Positions 1 to 9,956 of a stretch of 64,000 bases of DNA are shown piece by piece. Position numbers and translations under genes: made by a program. The notes under the pieces are model-generated. The model worked only from the letters and a program-made list of their open reading frames with translations. It was not told the DNA's origin and searched no databases. How positions within the stretch are numbered: position 1 is the stretch's first letter; each line of letters begins with the position of its first letter. The DNA is from Parapedobacter tibetensis (GTDB lineage Bacteria > Bacteroidota > Bacteroidia > Sphingobacteriales > Sphingobacteriaceae), in assembly GCF_024704835.1 (NCBI RefSeq), contig NZ_JAMXBE010000003.1, positions 186,001 through 250,000 on the forward strand, in the 5' to 3' direction.

Positions 1-3000
1 AAAGTCCTTTTAGTCAGCTGTATTCCCGCCCCAGCTACGTTTTTGCTAAATAATCTAAGGAAGAAATTTGATGTGGTGCCAGCGATTTTGCCTCCATACC
101 CAAGTGTGAACGCTTCCGTTAAGCCATTACCAAAATCCGCTGTTGCCCCTAGTAAATCTCCGCTTTCCAGTTTATCACCACTCCTCAAAGCAGAACCGAT
201 AACCGGTATCCCATCGACAAAGTCCTGGCCGGCTTGTTTCCAGTCAAAACCCTTCTTCTTTGGTGGATCATCTTCCTCATCATCACCATCCGTCGCCGCC
301 CTCATCCTCGCCCATAGGATCAATTCGGTCGCTCCGGGTATAGGTGCCATCCCGTCCGGATCAATGAACCGTATCGGATTATCAAACGCGTAATTATACG
401 GCGAATACCTCCGCATCTGCTCCGCCAGCGGATCCACCGTGCCCCACCTGCCAATCACCGGATCGTACATGCGGGCACCGTAGTCGTATACCCCCAAGCC
501 ATCCTGCAACTCCTTCCCGTTGTAAAGATAACGGTTTTTCGGCGAAGGAGGTGCAATGATCCCCGATTGGTGCTGGAGCCCGAACGGGTAATAATCTGAC
601 CGGAGGTTAGCAACGGATGGATTCGTTTGCGAAAAGCCGGACCGGCTATTGCCCAGGTGGTCCCGCAACACATATTCATACAGGTAGTTGCTCCCGCTTT
701 TGATGATCCGGCCCTCCTCCGTGTGGAGGAAGTTGAGCGTGGTGCCCTCCCATTCGATGCCATCTATATAATCCGTGGCAACACCCCCCACCACGCTTCG
801 GAGTTTGCGGCCGTTCGCATCATACGTGTATGCCACGTTTCCCGCCACGGCGGTTATGCTTTGGGGTAGGTTCAAATGGTTGTATACAATATTGCTGATG
901 TTATATTTATTATGGGTACTGGCCGAATTGGTATTCAACCGCGTCTTTATGTTGCCGTTCACGTCATATGTGTAGTTCGTTGTCCCAGGCAATTGGTACG
1001 GCTCAACGGTATGTACGGTTGTGGTGGCATCCATTACCCGTGTAAGCCGGTTCCCGGCATAGGTATACGCCAGTGAATCCACCCGGGTACCCCCTCCATT
1101 CATCCGCCGCAAGGCCATGATATTGCCGATCCGGTCATACAAAATCCGCTCCCTGTTGCCATTGGATGGCATGGTGCCCAGCACCAGTCGCCCTAGGTTA
1201 TCATAGCGATAACGGTATCCCTTATCCAGGCTGCCCGGTGTACCCCAGCGCTGGGCGGTGATATTCCCATTATATTGCGGTACGGTGCCCGCGTTGTAAT
1301 CGAGTTCCATGGCGAACAGCCCGGAGCTTTTGCGCCTGAGCCATCCCCGTTCATTGTAAAACAAGCTGTCGCGGTGTGCAAATGTATTACCGTTGTTTGT
1401 ACTGTGCAGGGCTTTGATGTACGGTTGCCCGATGTGGTTATACACTTGGCGCGATAGTAGTGTGGGTGCCCCCCCGTTTATTGATTTCTCGGTGTCTACA
1501 AGCCGGTCACGGTGATCGTACGTGTTTACGGTCTCAACCGTCAGCTGCAATATGGCTGCCGTATTGCCGGCATTGGCGGTGTAATGCTTGCGTGTGTTCT
1601 TAATAGGCTGGCCCGTGAAACTGTACTCGTTTTCAATATCGTCAAAGTCATATTCGTTGACCGAACCGCCACCCTGGAAATGCTGGCTGAACTGCCTTAC
1701 CAACCGGCCTAGGTCATCATAATGGTTTACGCTCCATAACATGTTACCCGTGCCGGCACCTACTCCAAGCACCTTGGTACGCGTGGCAGTAGGCATGCCT
1801 TTGGTCATGGTGCTATAACCGGACGGGACGTAGGCCGGCGGCAGCCCCGGGATACCATGACCATCGTAGTAGTTCAATGTGAGCGTGGTGGTTATATTTG
1901 ATGTGGGCCACGCTACGTTGGTGTATCCCGTCCCTACCATATTACGGGTCTCACGTAGGTTGCCCATGGCCCACCCGTTTACCTGCCCTTGGAGTACGGC
2001 CCTGGAAATAGCCGTCCCCCCATTGTTCCAGATGCCTGTCATGACCACCCTTCCCAAACGGTCATACTTTGTCACCACCCATTCGTTGGCCGTCCGTTGC
2101 AGCGCGTCCTGGGTTGCCACCACCTCGTCAAACTCGTTGTACACGATGTATTCCCGTCCTTTTCCCGGAAGCTTCTTCTGCACCAGGCGGTTTCTTGTAT
2201 CGTAGCGGTACTGGTAGGCCAGGCTATCCAGCCAGACGGTCAGGGCGCCCCCCACAGGCAACGCCTCCCTATCAGGATTTGAAGCGGCATTCCTACCGGG
2301 AGGGAGTACATACGTCAGGTTCCCAAAATTGTCGTACACGTAGTATGTGCTCAGCATTTCCACCGCCCCACCGTCAGCCTTATTGAAAGTACGCCTGAGT
2401 ATTACACGGCCTGACTTGTCTTTATATTCCTCAACCGTGCCCAGTCGGCCATCGGCTCCACTGGCAGGCACCCAATTCTCGTCTTTGGATACGGTCACCT
2501 GCAAGGTGTTGGCCTCATATATCCCGTTGATAGCGACGTGGCCATCGAAAACGAGCGACGGTTCCCAATCCGGCTCTAGCAGCACACCATAGCGCGCTAC
2601 CCGAAGCGTGGTCGACAGGGCGCCAAAAGCGGCGGCGTTGCTCGTAGTGTATTCCGTTGCGATAGTGCGCCCCCCGGTAGCCGTACGCGATTCCGCCGGT
2701 TGCCAGGTTGCCCCGGGAAACCCATTTTCCACCGGACGGCCCAGTGGTGAGGCTTCAAATACCGCTTTGCCATATGACGGTGTCATACCGCCCGACTGCA
2801 CGATTTGCACCACGCCCGAACCGTTCGGGGGGCTGTTGTAGTATACAGCCTGCTGTCCGACAGCATCGTCCTTAAAAGCTCCCCCGCCGGTACCGGTTGT
2901 AACATACGGCAGGTATTCCCGATCCTGCCGGTTGTATGCGTCATAAACGACCGGCGTTACCTCATCGGCATAAGATGGAGCACCCTTCACCGCGATGGAT

Positions 3001-3350
3001 TGGGAAAGGCGCCCCAAGCCGTCGTAGTAGGTAATGTCCTGTGCCGCATTTCCAGTGGTAAGGCCAATGGGTATTGTTCCAAGCGGCCTCCGGTACCTGG
3101 TCAGGAGGATATGGTTCCTGTCCATACTGGAATTGGTCTCCAAGGCTACGTCGCTGGTTATATACACACGCAATGTACTGCCTGCGGGGACGTGGAAACC
3201 CGGCAACAATCGTACATACTCGTTTGCCGAAATCTCAGCCTGGCCGCTGTAGTTCGACAGGGTTTGCGACTGCTGAGCACCGGCCATCCCGGTGGATGCA
3301 AACACCATGGCTATCGGGGCGGCCTTCCGCATAAATTTAGCTATAAACAT
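1..3350 (-). CDS. DUF6443-type RHS toxin protein, 3' end outside window
   Basis: The frame stays open from the ATG at 3350 to the left edge, at least 1,116 codons. A GGAGGT box lies four bases before the ATG. The protein starts with a signal-peptide-like segment, then a DUF6443 region (DITYYDGLGRLSQS), many YD repeats, and near codons 955-1000 the RHS core end ([16 protein letters not shown], then FIDPDGM). After it come an acidic linker and a tip (QDFVDGIPVIGSALRSGDKL) whose catalytic part is not in the window. In this family the core forms a hollow beta shell around the C-terminal toxin. It lies 14 bp downstream of the SpvB-like partner and is surely co-transcribed. The toxin type is unknown because it is cut off. 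Confidence 0.9.
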   Translation of the reverse strand, partial: MFIAKFMRKAAPIAMVFASTGMAGAQQSQTLSNYSGQAEISANEYVRLLPGFHVPAGSTLRVYITSDVALETNSSMDRNHILLTRYRRPLGTIPIGLTTGNAAQDITYYDGLGRLSQSIAVKGAPSYADEVTPVVYDAYNRQDREYLPYVTTGTGGGAFKDDAVGQQAVYYNSPPNGSGVVQIVQSGGMTPSYGKAVFEASPLGRPVENGFPGATWQPAESRTATGGRTIATEYTTSNAAAFGALSTTLRVARYGVLLEPDWEPSLVFDGHVAINGIYEANTLQVTVSKDENWVPASGADGRLGTVEEYKDKSGRVILRRTFNKADGGAVEMLSTYYVYDNFGNLTYVLPPGRNAASNPDREALPVGGALTVWLDSLAYQYRYDTRNRLVQKKLPGKGREYIVYNEFDEVVATQDALQRTANEWVVTKYDRLGRVVMTGIWNNGGTAISRAVLQGQVNGWAMGNLRETRNMVGTGYTNVAWPTSNITTTLTLNYYDGHGIPGLPPAYVPSGYSTMTKGMPTATRTKVLGVGAGTGNMLWSVNHYDDLGRLVRQFSQHFQGGGSVNEYDFDDIENEYSFTGQPIKNTRKHYTANAGNTAAILQLTVETVNTYDHRDRLVDTEKSINGGAPTLLSRQVYNHIGQPYIKALHSTNNGNTFAHRDSLFYNERGWLRRKSSGLFAMELDYNAGTVPQYNGNITAQRWGTPGSLDKGYRYRYDNLGRLVLGTMPSNGNRERILYDRIGNIMALRRMNGGGTRVDSLAYTYAGNRLTRVMDATTTVHTVEPYQLPGTTNYTYDVNGNIKTRLNTNSASTHNKYNISNIVYNHLNLPQSITAVAGNVAYTYDANGRKLRSVVGGVATDYIDGIEWEGTTLNFLHTEEGRIIKSGSNYLYEYVLRDHLGNSRSGFSQTNPSVANLRSDYYPFGLQHQSGIIAPPSPKNRYLYNGKELQDGLGVYDYGARMYDPVIGRWGTVDPLAEQMRRYSPYNYAFDNPIRFIDPDGMAPIPGATELILWARMRAATDGDDEEDDPPKKKGFDWKQAGQDFVDGIPVIGSALRSGDKLESGDLLGATADFGNGLTEAFTLGYGGKIAGTTSNFFLRLFSKNVAGAGIQLTKRT

Positions 3351-3364
3351 AGTCACCTCCATTT

Positions 3365-6300
3365 TTATAAGACCGCTCCATAATTGCTCGCCCTCACCTC
3401 ATACGTTCGCCCGTACTGCAGCGTGATCGTATCTCCTGAAACCAGCCTGGTCGCCTGCCCCGTATCCTGGGGGATGATACTGTAATCCATAAAGAAATTC
3501 TCCTCATAGTTCACATCGGCACTGGGCCTCGGGCTGACCTGGTATTCGCCAGCAGGGAGATACAGCGATGTGATGGCTATGGGATGGCTATAGATATGAT
3601 TGTACCGGAACGTATGCGTAGCCACGATGTGCCCGTCCTGGAGAAAATCGATTTCCATTTTCCCCGGATGGGTGAACGCCGTATGGTACATCGCAAAAAA
3701 ATCGACATGCACCGCATTGGCCATCTGGTTGCAGGGCATTACCGAAGGATGGGGGAAAACCTGGTCAAGCGCGGACTCGGCCGTATTGTTAGCGAATGCC
3801 TGGTTATATCCGGAGTAGGTGCCACCGGGTACGATATAGTTATGCATGGTGAGCTCTTCGGTTCCGCAGGAGAAATTGAACGAACGCATCATGGGTATAT
3901 TGGTGAAACTAGCCTGTGGGTTTATGGCTTTCGGCCCCACTACATGGTAAGTGTACTTTCCCGTCGGGTGCTGGTTATGGTCTTTTTCCATGATTAACCT
4001 GCCAACCCCGTCGTATTCATAGTATGTGTTCAACCCATTGGGTTGCGTTTCACTACTGAGGCCAATAGATGGTTTGTAGGTATATGTGCTTACTTCACGG
4101 TCGCCGGAAAAATGGCTACGTAAACCGCCAAGAAGCGTCCTGAGCGATGCATCGCTGGTGGGGTTTGCAATCTGTGCATTTGAGATATACGTTGAAGGGA
4201 TGGATGAATGAGTAACGCCCCTCAGTTTGGCCACCGGATACGACGCGTTGTATCCCCAAAGGTAGGAAGTGGCGATCCCGTCGCGTCCGGTGGTTTGCAG
4301 GATGTTACCATATTGATCGTAGGCATCGAAGCTGATATCGGTTACCAAACCTCCCCCTTTTGCCGAGCGTTGGATAGAAGAAGGGGCTATCAGGTTCCAG
4401 CCTACTGGAAACACAGCGTAATTAGTCCGTTCCCGGGATACTTCGATTCCCATTGATACGTTGGTTTCCACGGTTTCGACCAGTAAACCGACCATGTTCT
4501 TATTGATCATTTGCGCATGCACACCCCCGACAAAATCATAGGCGTACCGGAAATCCCGGCGTATGCTATGCCCTTTGCTGTCTATCCGGGTGACCCCGGA
4601 AGGGCTCAAGTAGTAAGGGAGGCCATTGTAATGGTACGTCATTGTGGACGTATGCACCCCGTCTCCGTCAAACCATTCCTCCGTTTCGCTGTTCAGCAAC
4701 AGGCTTCCAACTGGAATACCATACTGCCCCATTATAAAATCCGGCTGCCCATAATATATGTTGGAAGGCGCAAAAGGCACACTACTATCATACGTATTCC
4801 CCCCGTAAATCCCGGAGACAACATGGTATATTGTATGGGGGAATGCGAATACCACGCGTAGTTGTTGGGGTCTCCAATGGACCGTGTAGTCGAAATGCTT
4901 GCGGTTGACAGGTTCAAAGCGCCGTGTTTCCTTGTCGTACCGATAATGGGCCACCGACTTACGGGCGCCCATCAGCCCGCTGGTCTTCAACCAGGGGATG
5001 TTCGTATTCTCAACCATCCGTTCGCCCAACAGGTGCTGCGACCACCCATCAAGGTACGTCTCCGGTGGGTAGAACTCGGTCACCGTCTTGCCTGTCTGTT
5101 CCCCAAAGTCCTGTTTGTAGGCCGTTACCTTCGTATAGTATATCGGGGACCCATTCGCATAGGTGTAATCGAGCACCGATGCCGGCCTGTAGGTCGTCTT
5201 CGTCTCAACAGCCTTGATAACCAGACAGCTACGGTTAGCGCATGTGTTTGGTGGCATGGTCGTCGTGGCCAGGTACACGACGTTCTGCGCAAAGGTGACC
5301 GCGTCAAAATGGTGCCTTAGCGGCTCGGGCGAAAGCCTAGGCCGGGTGTGCAGCACCCCCGTACCCTCTTCCAAATCTCCGTACCGGTAATATTCCATGG
5401 TCGACGGCAGGGTAGCCCCCGCATCGTAGTGGCTGATGCTGCGTATACGCAACCCGCCGCTAAGTTGGGGAAGCTGTTGTTCGTGGGACGTGCCGACAAA
5501 CCGTTCACGATACTTGTTTGCCTCGAAATCGAAACAGACGGACCCACCTGTTGGATACACGATGCGTGCCAGTATGCCGCGTTGCATCGCCTCTTCGTCG
5601 GGTTTTTCGGCCCAGGGATCGTATTCGCCAAAACTGACAGCTATATTGCTTGCGAAATCCTGGCAACCATAGTCAATGCTGAAGTAGTAACGCGGGGCCG
5701 TGACCGTGGTCAGCGGAAGCGATACCGCGCTTCCGAAATCCCTTTCCTTCGTGTTACCATTACTGTACCCCCAAGCATCATGGCCCTTCAGGTGGTTGCC
5801 AAAGCAAAACTTGTTCTTGTAGACCAGCCTATAACGTTCATACGTATCCAGCCCATTCCGGACATGCAGAGAATCCAGGTACCTGGTGCCCTGGAAACTG
5901 GAGCCGTTGTAATTGGGTGTGGATTGTGGGTAATATTGGGCGTTTTCATATGAATGGAAAAAATGCCAGGATTTCACCTCCGCGCCGTTACCATTTAACA
6001 AACGAATACTGTTAAGTCCGTCTGCCCCGTCAAATACCAGTTTTCCTCCCCTGAATGATATTTCGGAAACTGACAGCCCCCGAATCTGCGACAAGGTATT
6101 TCCGCCAATCTGCCCACTTGGATAGACCTTGTCCACTATATTGTGCTGGGCGTCCAGATAGGGGACATGGAATTTCGCCGGCTGGTTGGCCCCGGCCGTC
6201 ACCGCCAGGTACTTCGGCGTGGATATCTCGTGGAAGGGGACTATCGCAACGAGGCTTTCATAGTTGAGGTTATAGAGATTCATCGGGTATAGGTCTGATC

Positions 6301-7168
6301 GGCGGTAATTGTCCAACCCGCAGGGATTATCGTTCTGGTAATATTCCACATAATCGGTATGTGTAACGTATTCAACCATTGTTTTGGGCGTATAAGTAAA
6401 CAATATGTCATCTATACCTGATGCGCTTTGGATGCGTTTACAACGCCAGGAAGTTACGGTCATGTTTGTTAATTCCCTTCCCCGTGCCAGTAGCTGGTTG
6501 ACGTCGCCGCCCCCACCGGGATCGCCGAAATAATAGACGGTACCATCCGTGTCGGTGATGATGAACCGCCCATCTTCATAGTGGATCTTGACATTATCAT
6601 ATGGCACCGGAACGATTGTGTAGCTTGTCCCCAAGGCGTCCTTCTGAAAGTAAAACGAGCCCGACTTGCCCAAGAGGTTGTAGTTGAACTTATCAGGCTT
6701 TCCATCGCGCTCCCCAAATGCCATGTAGTAAGCGTTGGCATTAGTGAATTCCCCACCCCCCAATGGATACGAATAAGTGTCTCCGGCATTGTAATAGGCC
6801 TTCATCAAATTGTTGTTGATATAGCCCTGCGGAGTGAAGTCGTCCTTTCCGTTGACGGCCCGGGTAATTTGCAGATCGGTACTCAGCGACCAGCCAAGCC
6901 CGGTGCGGGTGGCCTGTTCATTGATCTTGAATCCCCCGGCATGGTAGTTCAACGTGACTGGAAGCTTCATCCCGCCGACATTGATTTCATGCAGGGGGAT
7001 ATTAATATCTGGAACACCGGTGTTGAGGTTAACCGGATAGTTCACCATTTTGGCCAACGCCGCCGCCTCTGGTGAAACGGGAATAATATTGTCGGCCTGT
7101 CCGTGGGTAAGCGCGGGCAGGCCCCCCAGTATGTATACCATAAATAATATATGATGGATCTTTTTCAT
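3365..7168 (-). CDS. SpvB/TcB-like YD-repeat partner of the RHS toxin
   Basis: The protein has 1,267 residues and a signal peptide at about 1-23 (ends ALTHGQ). Near residues 45-103 it has PVNLNTGVPDINIPL, VTLNYHAGG and GLGWSLS, the pattern seen at the start of SpvB/TcB shells. YD-type repeats follow (YDQYGNILQTTGRDG, YEYDGVGRLI). The last ~190 residues are a beta-rich domain not found in the paralogue at 24620-27889. It lies between a fibre-like gene (6 bp upstream) and the DUF6443 gene (14 bp downstream). Inference: together with the DUF6443 protein it builds a two-part RHS shell, like TcB with TcC. No enzyme motif is seen. Confidence 0.85.
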   Translation of the reverse strand: MKKIHHILFMVYILGGLPALTHGQADNIIPVSPEAAALAKMVNYPVNLNTGVPDINIPLHEINVGGMKLPVTLNYHAGGFKINEQATRTGLGWSLSTDLQITRAVNGKDDFTPQGYINNNLMKAYYNAGDTYSYPLGGGEFTNANAYYMAFGERDGKPDKFNYNLLGKSGSFYFQKDALGTSYTIVPVPYDNVKIHYEDGRFIITDTDGTVYYFGDPGGGGDVNQLLARGRELTNMTVTSWRCKRIQSASGIDDILFTYTPKTMVEYVTHTDYVEYYQNDNPCGLDNYRRSDLYPMNLYNLNYESLVAIVPFHEISTPKYLAVTAGANQPAKFHVPYLDAQHNIVDKVYPSGQIGGNTLSQIRGLSVSEISFRGGKLVFDGADGLNSIRLLNGNGAEVKSWHFFHSYENAQYYPQSTPNYNGSSFQGTRYLDSLHVRNGLDTYERYRLVYKNKFCFGNHLKGHDAWGYSNGNTKERDFGSAVSLPLTTVTAPRYYFSIDYGCQDFASNIAVSFGEYDPWAEKPDEEAMQRGILARIVYPTGGSVCFDFEANKYRERFVGTSHEQQLPQLSGGLRIRSISHYDAGATLPSTMEYYRYGDLEEGTGVLHTRPRLSPEPLRHHFDAVTFAQNVVYLATTTMPPNTCANRSCLVIKAVETKTTYRPASVLDYTYANGSPIYYTKVTAYKQDFGEQTGKTVTEFYPPETYLDGWSQHLLGERMVENTNIPWLKTSGLMGARKSVAHYRYDKETRRFEPVNRKHFDYTVHWRPQQLRVVFAFPHTIYHVVSGIYGGNTYDSSVPFAPSNIYYGQPDFIMGQYGIPVGSLLLNSETEEWFDGDGVHTSTMTYHYNGLPYYLSPSGVTRIDSKGHSIRRDFRYAYDFVGGVHAQMINKNMVGLLVETVETNVSMGIEVSRERTNYAVFPVGWNLIAPSSIQRSAKGGGLVTDISFDAYDQYGNILQTTGRDGIATSYLWGYNASYPVAKLRGVTHSSIPSTYISNAQIANPTSDASLRTLLGGLRSHFSGDREVSTYTYKPSIGLSSETQPNGLNTYYEYDGVGRLIMEKDHNQHPTGKYTYHVVGPKAINPQASFTNIPMMRSFNFSCGTEELTMHNYIVPGGTYSGYNQAFANNTAESALDQVFPHPSVMPCNQMANAVHVDFFAMYHTAFTHPGKMEIDFLQDGHIVATHTFRYNHIYSHPIAITSLYLPAGEYQVSPRPSADVNYEENFFMDYSIIPQDTGQATRLVSGDTITLQYGRTYEVRASNYGAVL

Positions 7169-7173
7169 GGTGG

Positions 7174-7854
7174 CTATTTCAGGTTTATGTGGTTTTTAAT
7201 TCGTTCGTTTTCCTTTCTCAGCTCAATCAAATGAAGTGTCAATTCCTCAATTTTCTCTAGGAGCTTGCGGTTCATCTCGCCCAGATCGACGCCCTCAGCT
7301 TCCGCTTCCTGCGCACTCGGAATTCCAGGCAGGCGGCCGTGTCGCTTGATGTAGGCTTCCAGCTCGGGCAAAGGCTGCAATGCATAATCCCCATGGAATA
7401 CATAATCCGGCCAATTAGCTGTCTCTACCTTAACCTCCTTGGCGCGGATGCGGCCGTTTACCGAGAGTTTGTCCGCCGGTGTGGTGGTGCCGATGCCCAC
7501 GTTGCCATTCTCGTTTTCTATCAGCAATTTTTGCCATGTTCCCCATGACACATCATCCGGATTGCCATTTCGATAAAATACGCCCCCCTCATTGAAATTC
7601 AGCTGGTAGTGTTTACCTCCACTATTGTCTGCCCACGGCGCGATCGTTAACTGTCCGGAATAATTGCCTGCACCCGGCACACCAACCGTAGTCCTTCGTT
7701 TAAAATCAATCCGAACCGTCCTATCAAAGTTCACAGGGGAATCGATTATATCCCTTGTATCATGCGGTTTCAATGCACCCGCTGTGGTTTGAGCCGCCCC
7801 GCAAACTGGAAAAGCTGCTATGACGATCAACATTGCTTTGTTTAGGTAATTCAT
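7174..7854 (-). CDS. Fibre-like surface protein with VGIGTTTP/NGRIRA domain
   Basis: 226 residues with a signal peptide (MLIVIAAFPVCGAAQ). The C-terminal ~110 residues carry VGIGTTTPADKLSVNGRIRA, WPDYVF, LPGIPSA and GEMNRKLLEK, then a charged coiled-coil end. This is a common Bacteroidota C-terminal module related to phage tail-fibre ends. The middle is a short beta-rich domain. The same C-terminal module occurs in the next two upstream genes with nearly the same DNA, so the three arose by tandem duplication with fresh N-terminal domains. It is the third gene of the RHS operon, 6 bp before the SpvB-like gene. The role (adhesin or fibre that presents the RHS complex) is inference. Confidence 0.8.
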   Translation of the reverse strand: MNYLNKAMLIVIAAFPVCGAAQTTAGALKPHDTRDIIDSPVNFDRTVRIDFKRRTTVGVPGAGNYSGQLTIAPWADNSGGKHYQLNFNEGGVFYRNGNPDDVSWGTWQKLLIENENGNVGIGTTTPADKLSVNGRIRAKEVKVETANWPDYVFHGDYALQPLPELEAYIKRHGRLPGIPSAQEAEAEGVDLGEMNRKLLEKIEELTLHLIELRKENERIKNHINLK

Positions 7855-7863
7855 GGCATTTTA

Positions 7864-8751
7864 TTAGTTTCCGTCTTGTAAAATATTCGCCTCCAAATGC
7901 TGCAATCGGGACTCCATCGCTTTCATCCGGTCCACTTCTTTACGGATTGCTTCCATTTCCCGATCCTTCTCAATCAAATGCAACGTTAACTGTTCCACCT
8001 TCTCTAGTAGCTTGCGGTTCATTTCACCCAGATCGATGCCGTCGGCTTCCGCTTCCTTTGCCGTGGGCATGCCGGGCAGATGGCCGTTCGATTTAATATA
8101 GGCTTCCAGTTCAGGCAACGGCTGTAGTTCATAATCCCCACGGAACACATAATCAGGCCAGTTGGCCGTCTCTACCTTCACCTCTCTGGCGCGGATGCGG
8201 CCGTTTACCGAGAGTTTGTCGGCCGGCGTGGTGGTGCCGATGCCCACGTTGCCATTGTAGTTTACCATAAACTGGTTTTCGATGTTCATCCGCGCAACGG
8301 TTGCACTGGCCCTGACAGTGCCGTCACCATCGAGTAGTGTGCCTGTGTACAATGTTGCAGGTCGCCATCCATAACCATCGTCTGTCTTCACGCTCAGCGA
8401 TGAGCTAGGGATGTCTTTGGTGAAATTAACTTCAATGAAAGTATTTGTCCCATCGCCGGTAAGCCTAGCGGCCGACCAATGTGGGGACGACTTGCTGTCG
8501 GAATGCACCGAAATCCCTCCTATGTTGCTCCAGTCTTTAAACCAATCAATATGCAAAAAACATGGGGTAAAATTCCCGCCACCCCTTGTATAAACGCTCA
8601 CACGGCCGAATCCCCGTCCATTCTGCCCCTGTACAGTGGCTATCCGCTTCCAGCCCGTTCCTCCCGTGGCGACATTGACAGTGGTTTGGGCAGATAGGGT
8701 ATGGATGGATAACATACCGAGGGCCATAATAATCAACAATGTGTTTTTCAT
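7864..8751 (-). CDS. Fibre-like surface protein, second copy
   Basis: Start set at 8751 (MKNTLLIIMALGMLSIHTLS). The upstream stretch in the same frame lacks a signal peptide and overlaps the previous gene fully. The product has 295 residues: signal peptide, a ~150-residue beta domain (GGGNFTPCFLHIDWF), then VGIGTTTPADKLSVNGRIRA, WPDYVF, MPTAKEAEADGIDLGEMN and a coiled coil. The ATG overlaps the stop of the preceding gene by four bases (ATGA), a sign of coupled translation. It belongs to the same RHS operon as its neighbours. Function as fibre or adhesin is inferred from the family. Confidence 0.82.
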   Translation of the reverse strand: MKNTLLIIMALGMLSIHTLSAQTTVNVATGGTGWKRIATVQGQNGRGFGRVSVYTRGGGNFTPCFLHIDWFKDWSNIGGISVHSDSKSSPHWSAARLTGDGTNTFIEVNFTKDIPSSSLSVKTDDGYGWRPATLYTGTLLDGDGTVRASATVARMNIENQFMVNYNGNVGIGTTTPADKLSVNGRIRAREVKVETANWPDYVFRGDYELQPLPELEAYIKSNGHLPGMPTAKEAEADGIDLGEMNRKLLEKVEQLTLHLIEKDREMEAIRKEVDRMKAMESRLQHLEANILQDGN

Positions 8752-9524
8752 TTGCTTTGGATTTGTAAAGTGAATATGGAGGCTAATTCGTCCCTCAACC
8801 ATAGTTTTAATGTTTCGTATTCCTGTTGTTGTGCTGCTATAAGTTTGGATTGCTGTTTGATAAGCTTGTCTTGGGCGATTGTATGCAGTGTCAACTGTTC
8901 CACCTTCTCCAGCAGCTTCCGGTTCATCTCGCCCAAATCGATGCCTTCGGTTTCCGCTTCCTGTGCGCTCGGAATTCCAGGCAGGCGGCCGTGTCGCTTG
9001 ATGTAGGCTTCCAGCTCGGGCAAAGACTGCAATGCGTAATCCTCGTGGAACACGTAATCCGGCCAATTGGCCGTTTCAACCTTCACCTCCTTGGCCCGGA
9101 TGCGGCCGTTTACCGAGAGTTTGTCTGCCGGCGTGATGGTGCCGATGCCCACGTTGCCTAAGTTGTTTACCAAAAAAGGGATATTGTCCAAGACACCATC
9201 CTTATCAGAGTCGGTCCGTACAGCAAAGGCATCTTTAGCGTCATTACCATAGATATCTATCACGAAATGGCCCCACTTTCTCCCGGTGATGGATGCAGCC
9301 AGTGTGGTGACTCCCGGGTTAAGCGAACTGACATTGAGGCTGTGAGTGAGTTTGACTTCGGCCGCACCGCCGAGTTTTATAGATCCGTTGACCTCTAATT
9401 TTTCCTGTGGGTCAGCAACACCTATCCCTACATTCCCATCTGGTGGAAAAAAATTGGTCTGTGCCAGGCATACCGAGGTGAAAGCCAGCGGAAGCAGCAT
9501 CGATAACATGGATTTTACTTGCAT
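8748..9524 (-). CDS. Fibre-like surface protein, first gene of RHS operon 1
   Basis: Start set at 9524 (MQVKSMLSMLLPLAFTSVCL), which gives a clean signal peptide and is the same start as in the paralogue at 29425-30228. 258 residues. It has two GxVGIG motifs (GNVGIGVADP near 30, GNVGIGTITP near 130), then NGRIRAKEVKVE, WPDYVF, GEMNRKLLEK and a Gln/Lys-rich coiled coil. The frame stays open upstream of the ATG in both operons, but that part encodes a conserved leader discussed separately. It probably opens the operon 9524 to <1. Function in surface presentation is inferred. Confidence 0.82.
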   Translation of the reverse strand: MQVKSMLSMLLPLAFTSVCLAQTNFFPPDGNVGIGVADPQEKLEVNGSIKLGGAAEVKLTHSLNVSSLNPGVTTLAASITGRKWGHFVIDIYGNDAKDAFAVRTDSDKDGVLDNIPFLVNNLGNVGIGTITPADKLSVNGRIRAKEVKVETANWPDYVFHEDYALQSLPELEAYIKRHGRLPGIPSAQEAETEGIDLGEMNRKLLEKVEQLTLHTIAQDKLIKQQSKLIAAQQQEYETLKLWLRDELASIFTLQIQSK

Positions 9525-9775
9525 ATGGTTTTTTTTTGGTTTAACATCAATTATCAAGGTTTCGTTGTTCAAACGGTCATCGTACAACCTACCCCCCCTA
9601 TAGGCACAGGCCAAGCCAATGCCAACAAGTGGTTTGCACGCTCCCTTCTTAACTGACAGGCCTAGAAATACGTTATCTTCGGAATCTTACAAGTTTAGGC
9701 TGATGTCTTATCCACTGTAATTATCGGGATACATTTCCACAATTCCAAATTAAGTTTTAACTTTTTTCATGGTTT
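9525..9775 (-). promoter_or_regulatory. Leader/promoter region of RHS operon 1, duplicated at operon 2
   Basis: About 240 bp upstream of the first fibre gene are closely similar to 30229-30475 upstream of operon 2. The block at 9747-9762 (AATTCCAAATTAAGTTTTAA on the + strand spans it) is identical in both and reads TTAATTTGG on the coding strand, near the TAnnTTTG promoter element. Between it and the ATG an open frame is kept in both copies (GLSVK, then LNNETLIID). It is either a common promoter with a long leader or the tail of a lost upstream gene. Confidence 0.5.
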
Positions 9776-9781
9776 AGCTAC

Positions 9782-9860
9782 GTGCTGGAAATGCTGGTTG
9801 AACTGCCGGATAACACGGCCCTGTCATTGTAATGGCTTACGCTCCATAACATATTCGTGA
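9782..9860 (-). pseudogene. RHS core fragment
   Basis: About 75 bp resemble the inner part of the RHS gene at 1675-1745 (shared stretches: CTGGAAATGCTGG, GAACTGCC, TTACGCTCCATAACAT). It has no start, no stop and no frame of its own. It is a leftover of an RHS core, lying directly beside a broken XRE regulator. Confidence 0.6.
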
Positions 9861-9863
9861 AAC

Positions 9864-9955
9864 CATGATAGGCAAGTACGAACGCGGCATGCCTTCCCTT
9901 CCATCGAGCCCGCTAAGAAGCTGGCATATGCACTGGGCGGATTTTGTTTATTCAA
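9864..9955 (+). pseudogene. XRE-family regulator remnant
   Basis: Frame one gives IGKYERGMPS, and after a single-base shift the other frame gives PSIEPAKKLAYALGG. Together this is the second half of an XRE helix-turn-helix (compare IIGRYERDEVTPSVEVASRL in the intact gene at 17715). The 5' half is missing. It resembles the intact regulator that lies beside cassette E. Confidence 0.6.
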
Positions 9956-9956
9956 A

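Noticed and set aside
3584..5953. Plus-strand ORFs of 137-201 codons opposite the RHS partner
   Set aside because: They are antisense shadows of a long coding frame with clear YD-repeat content.
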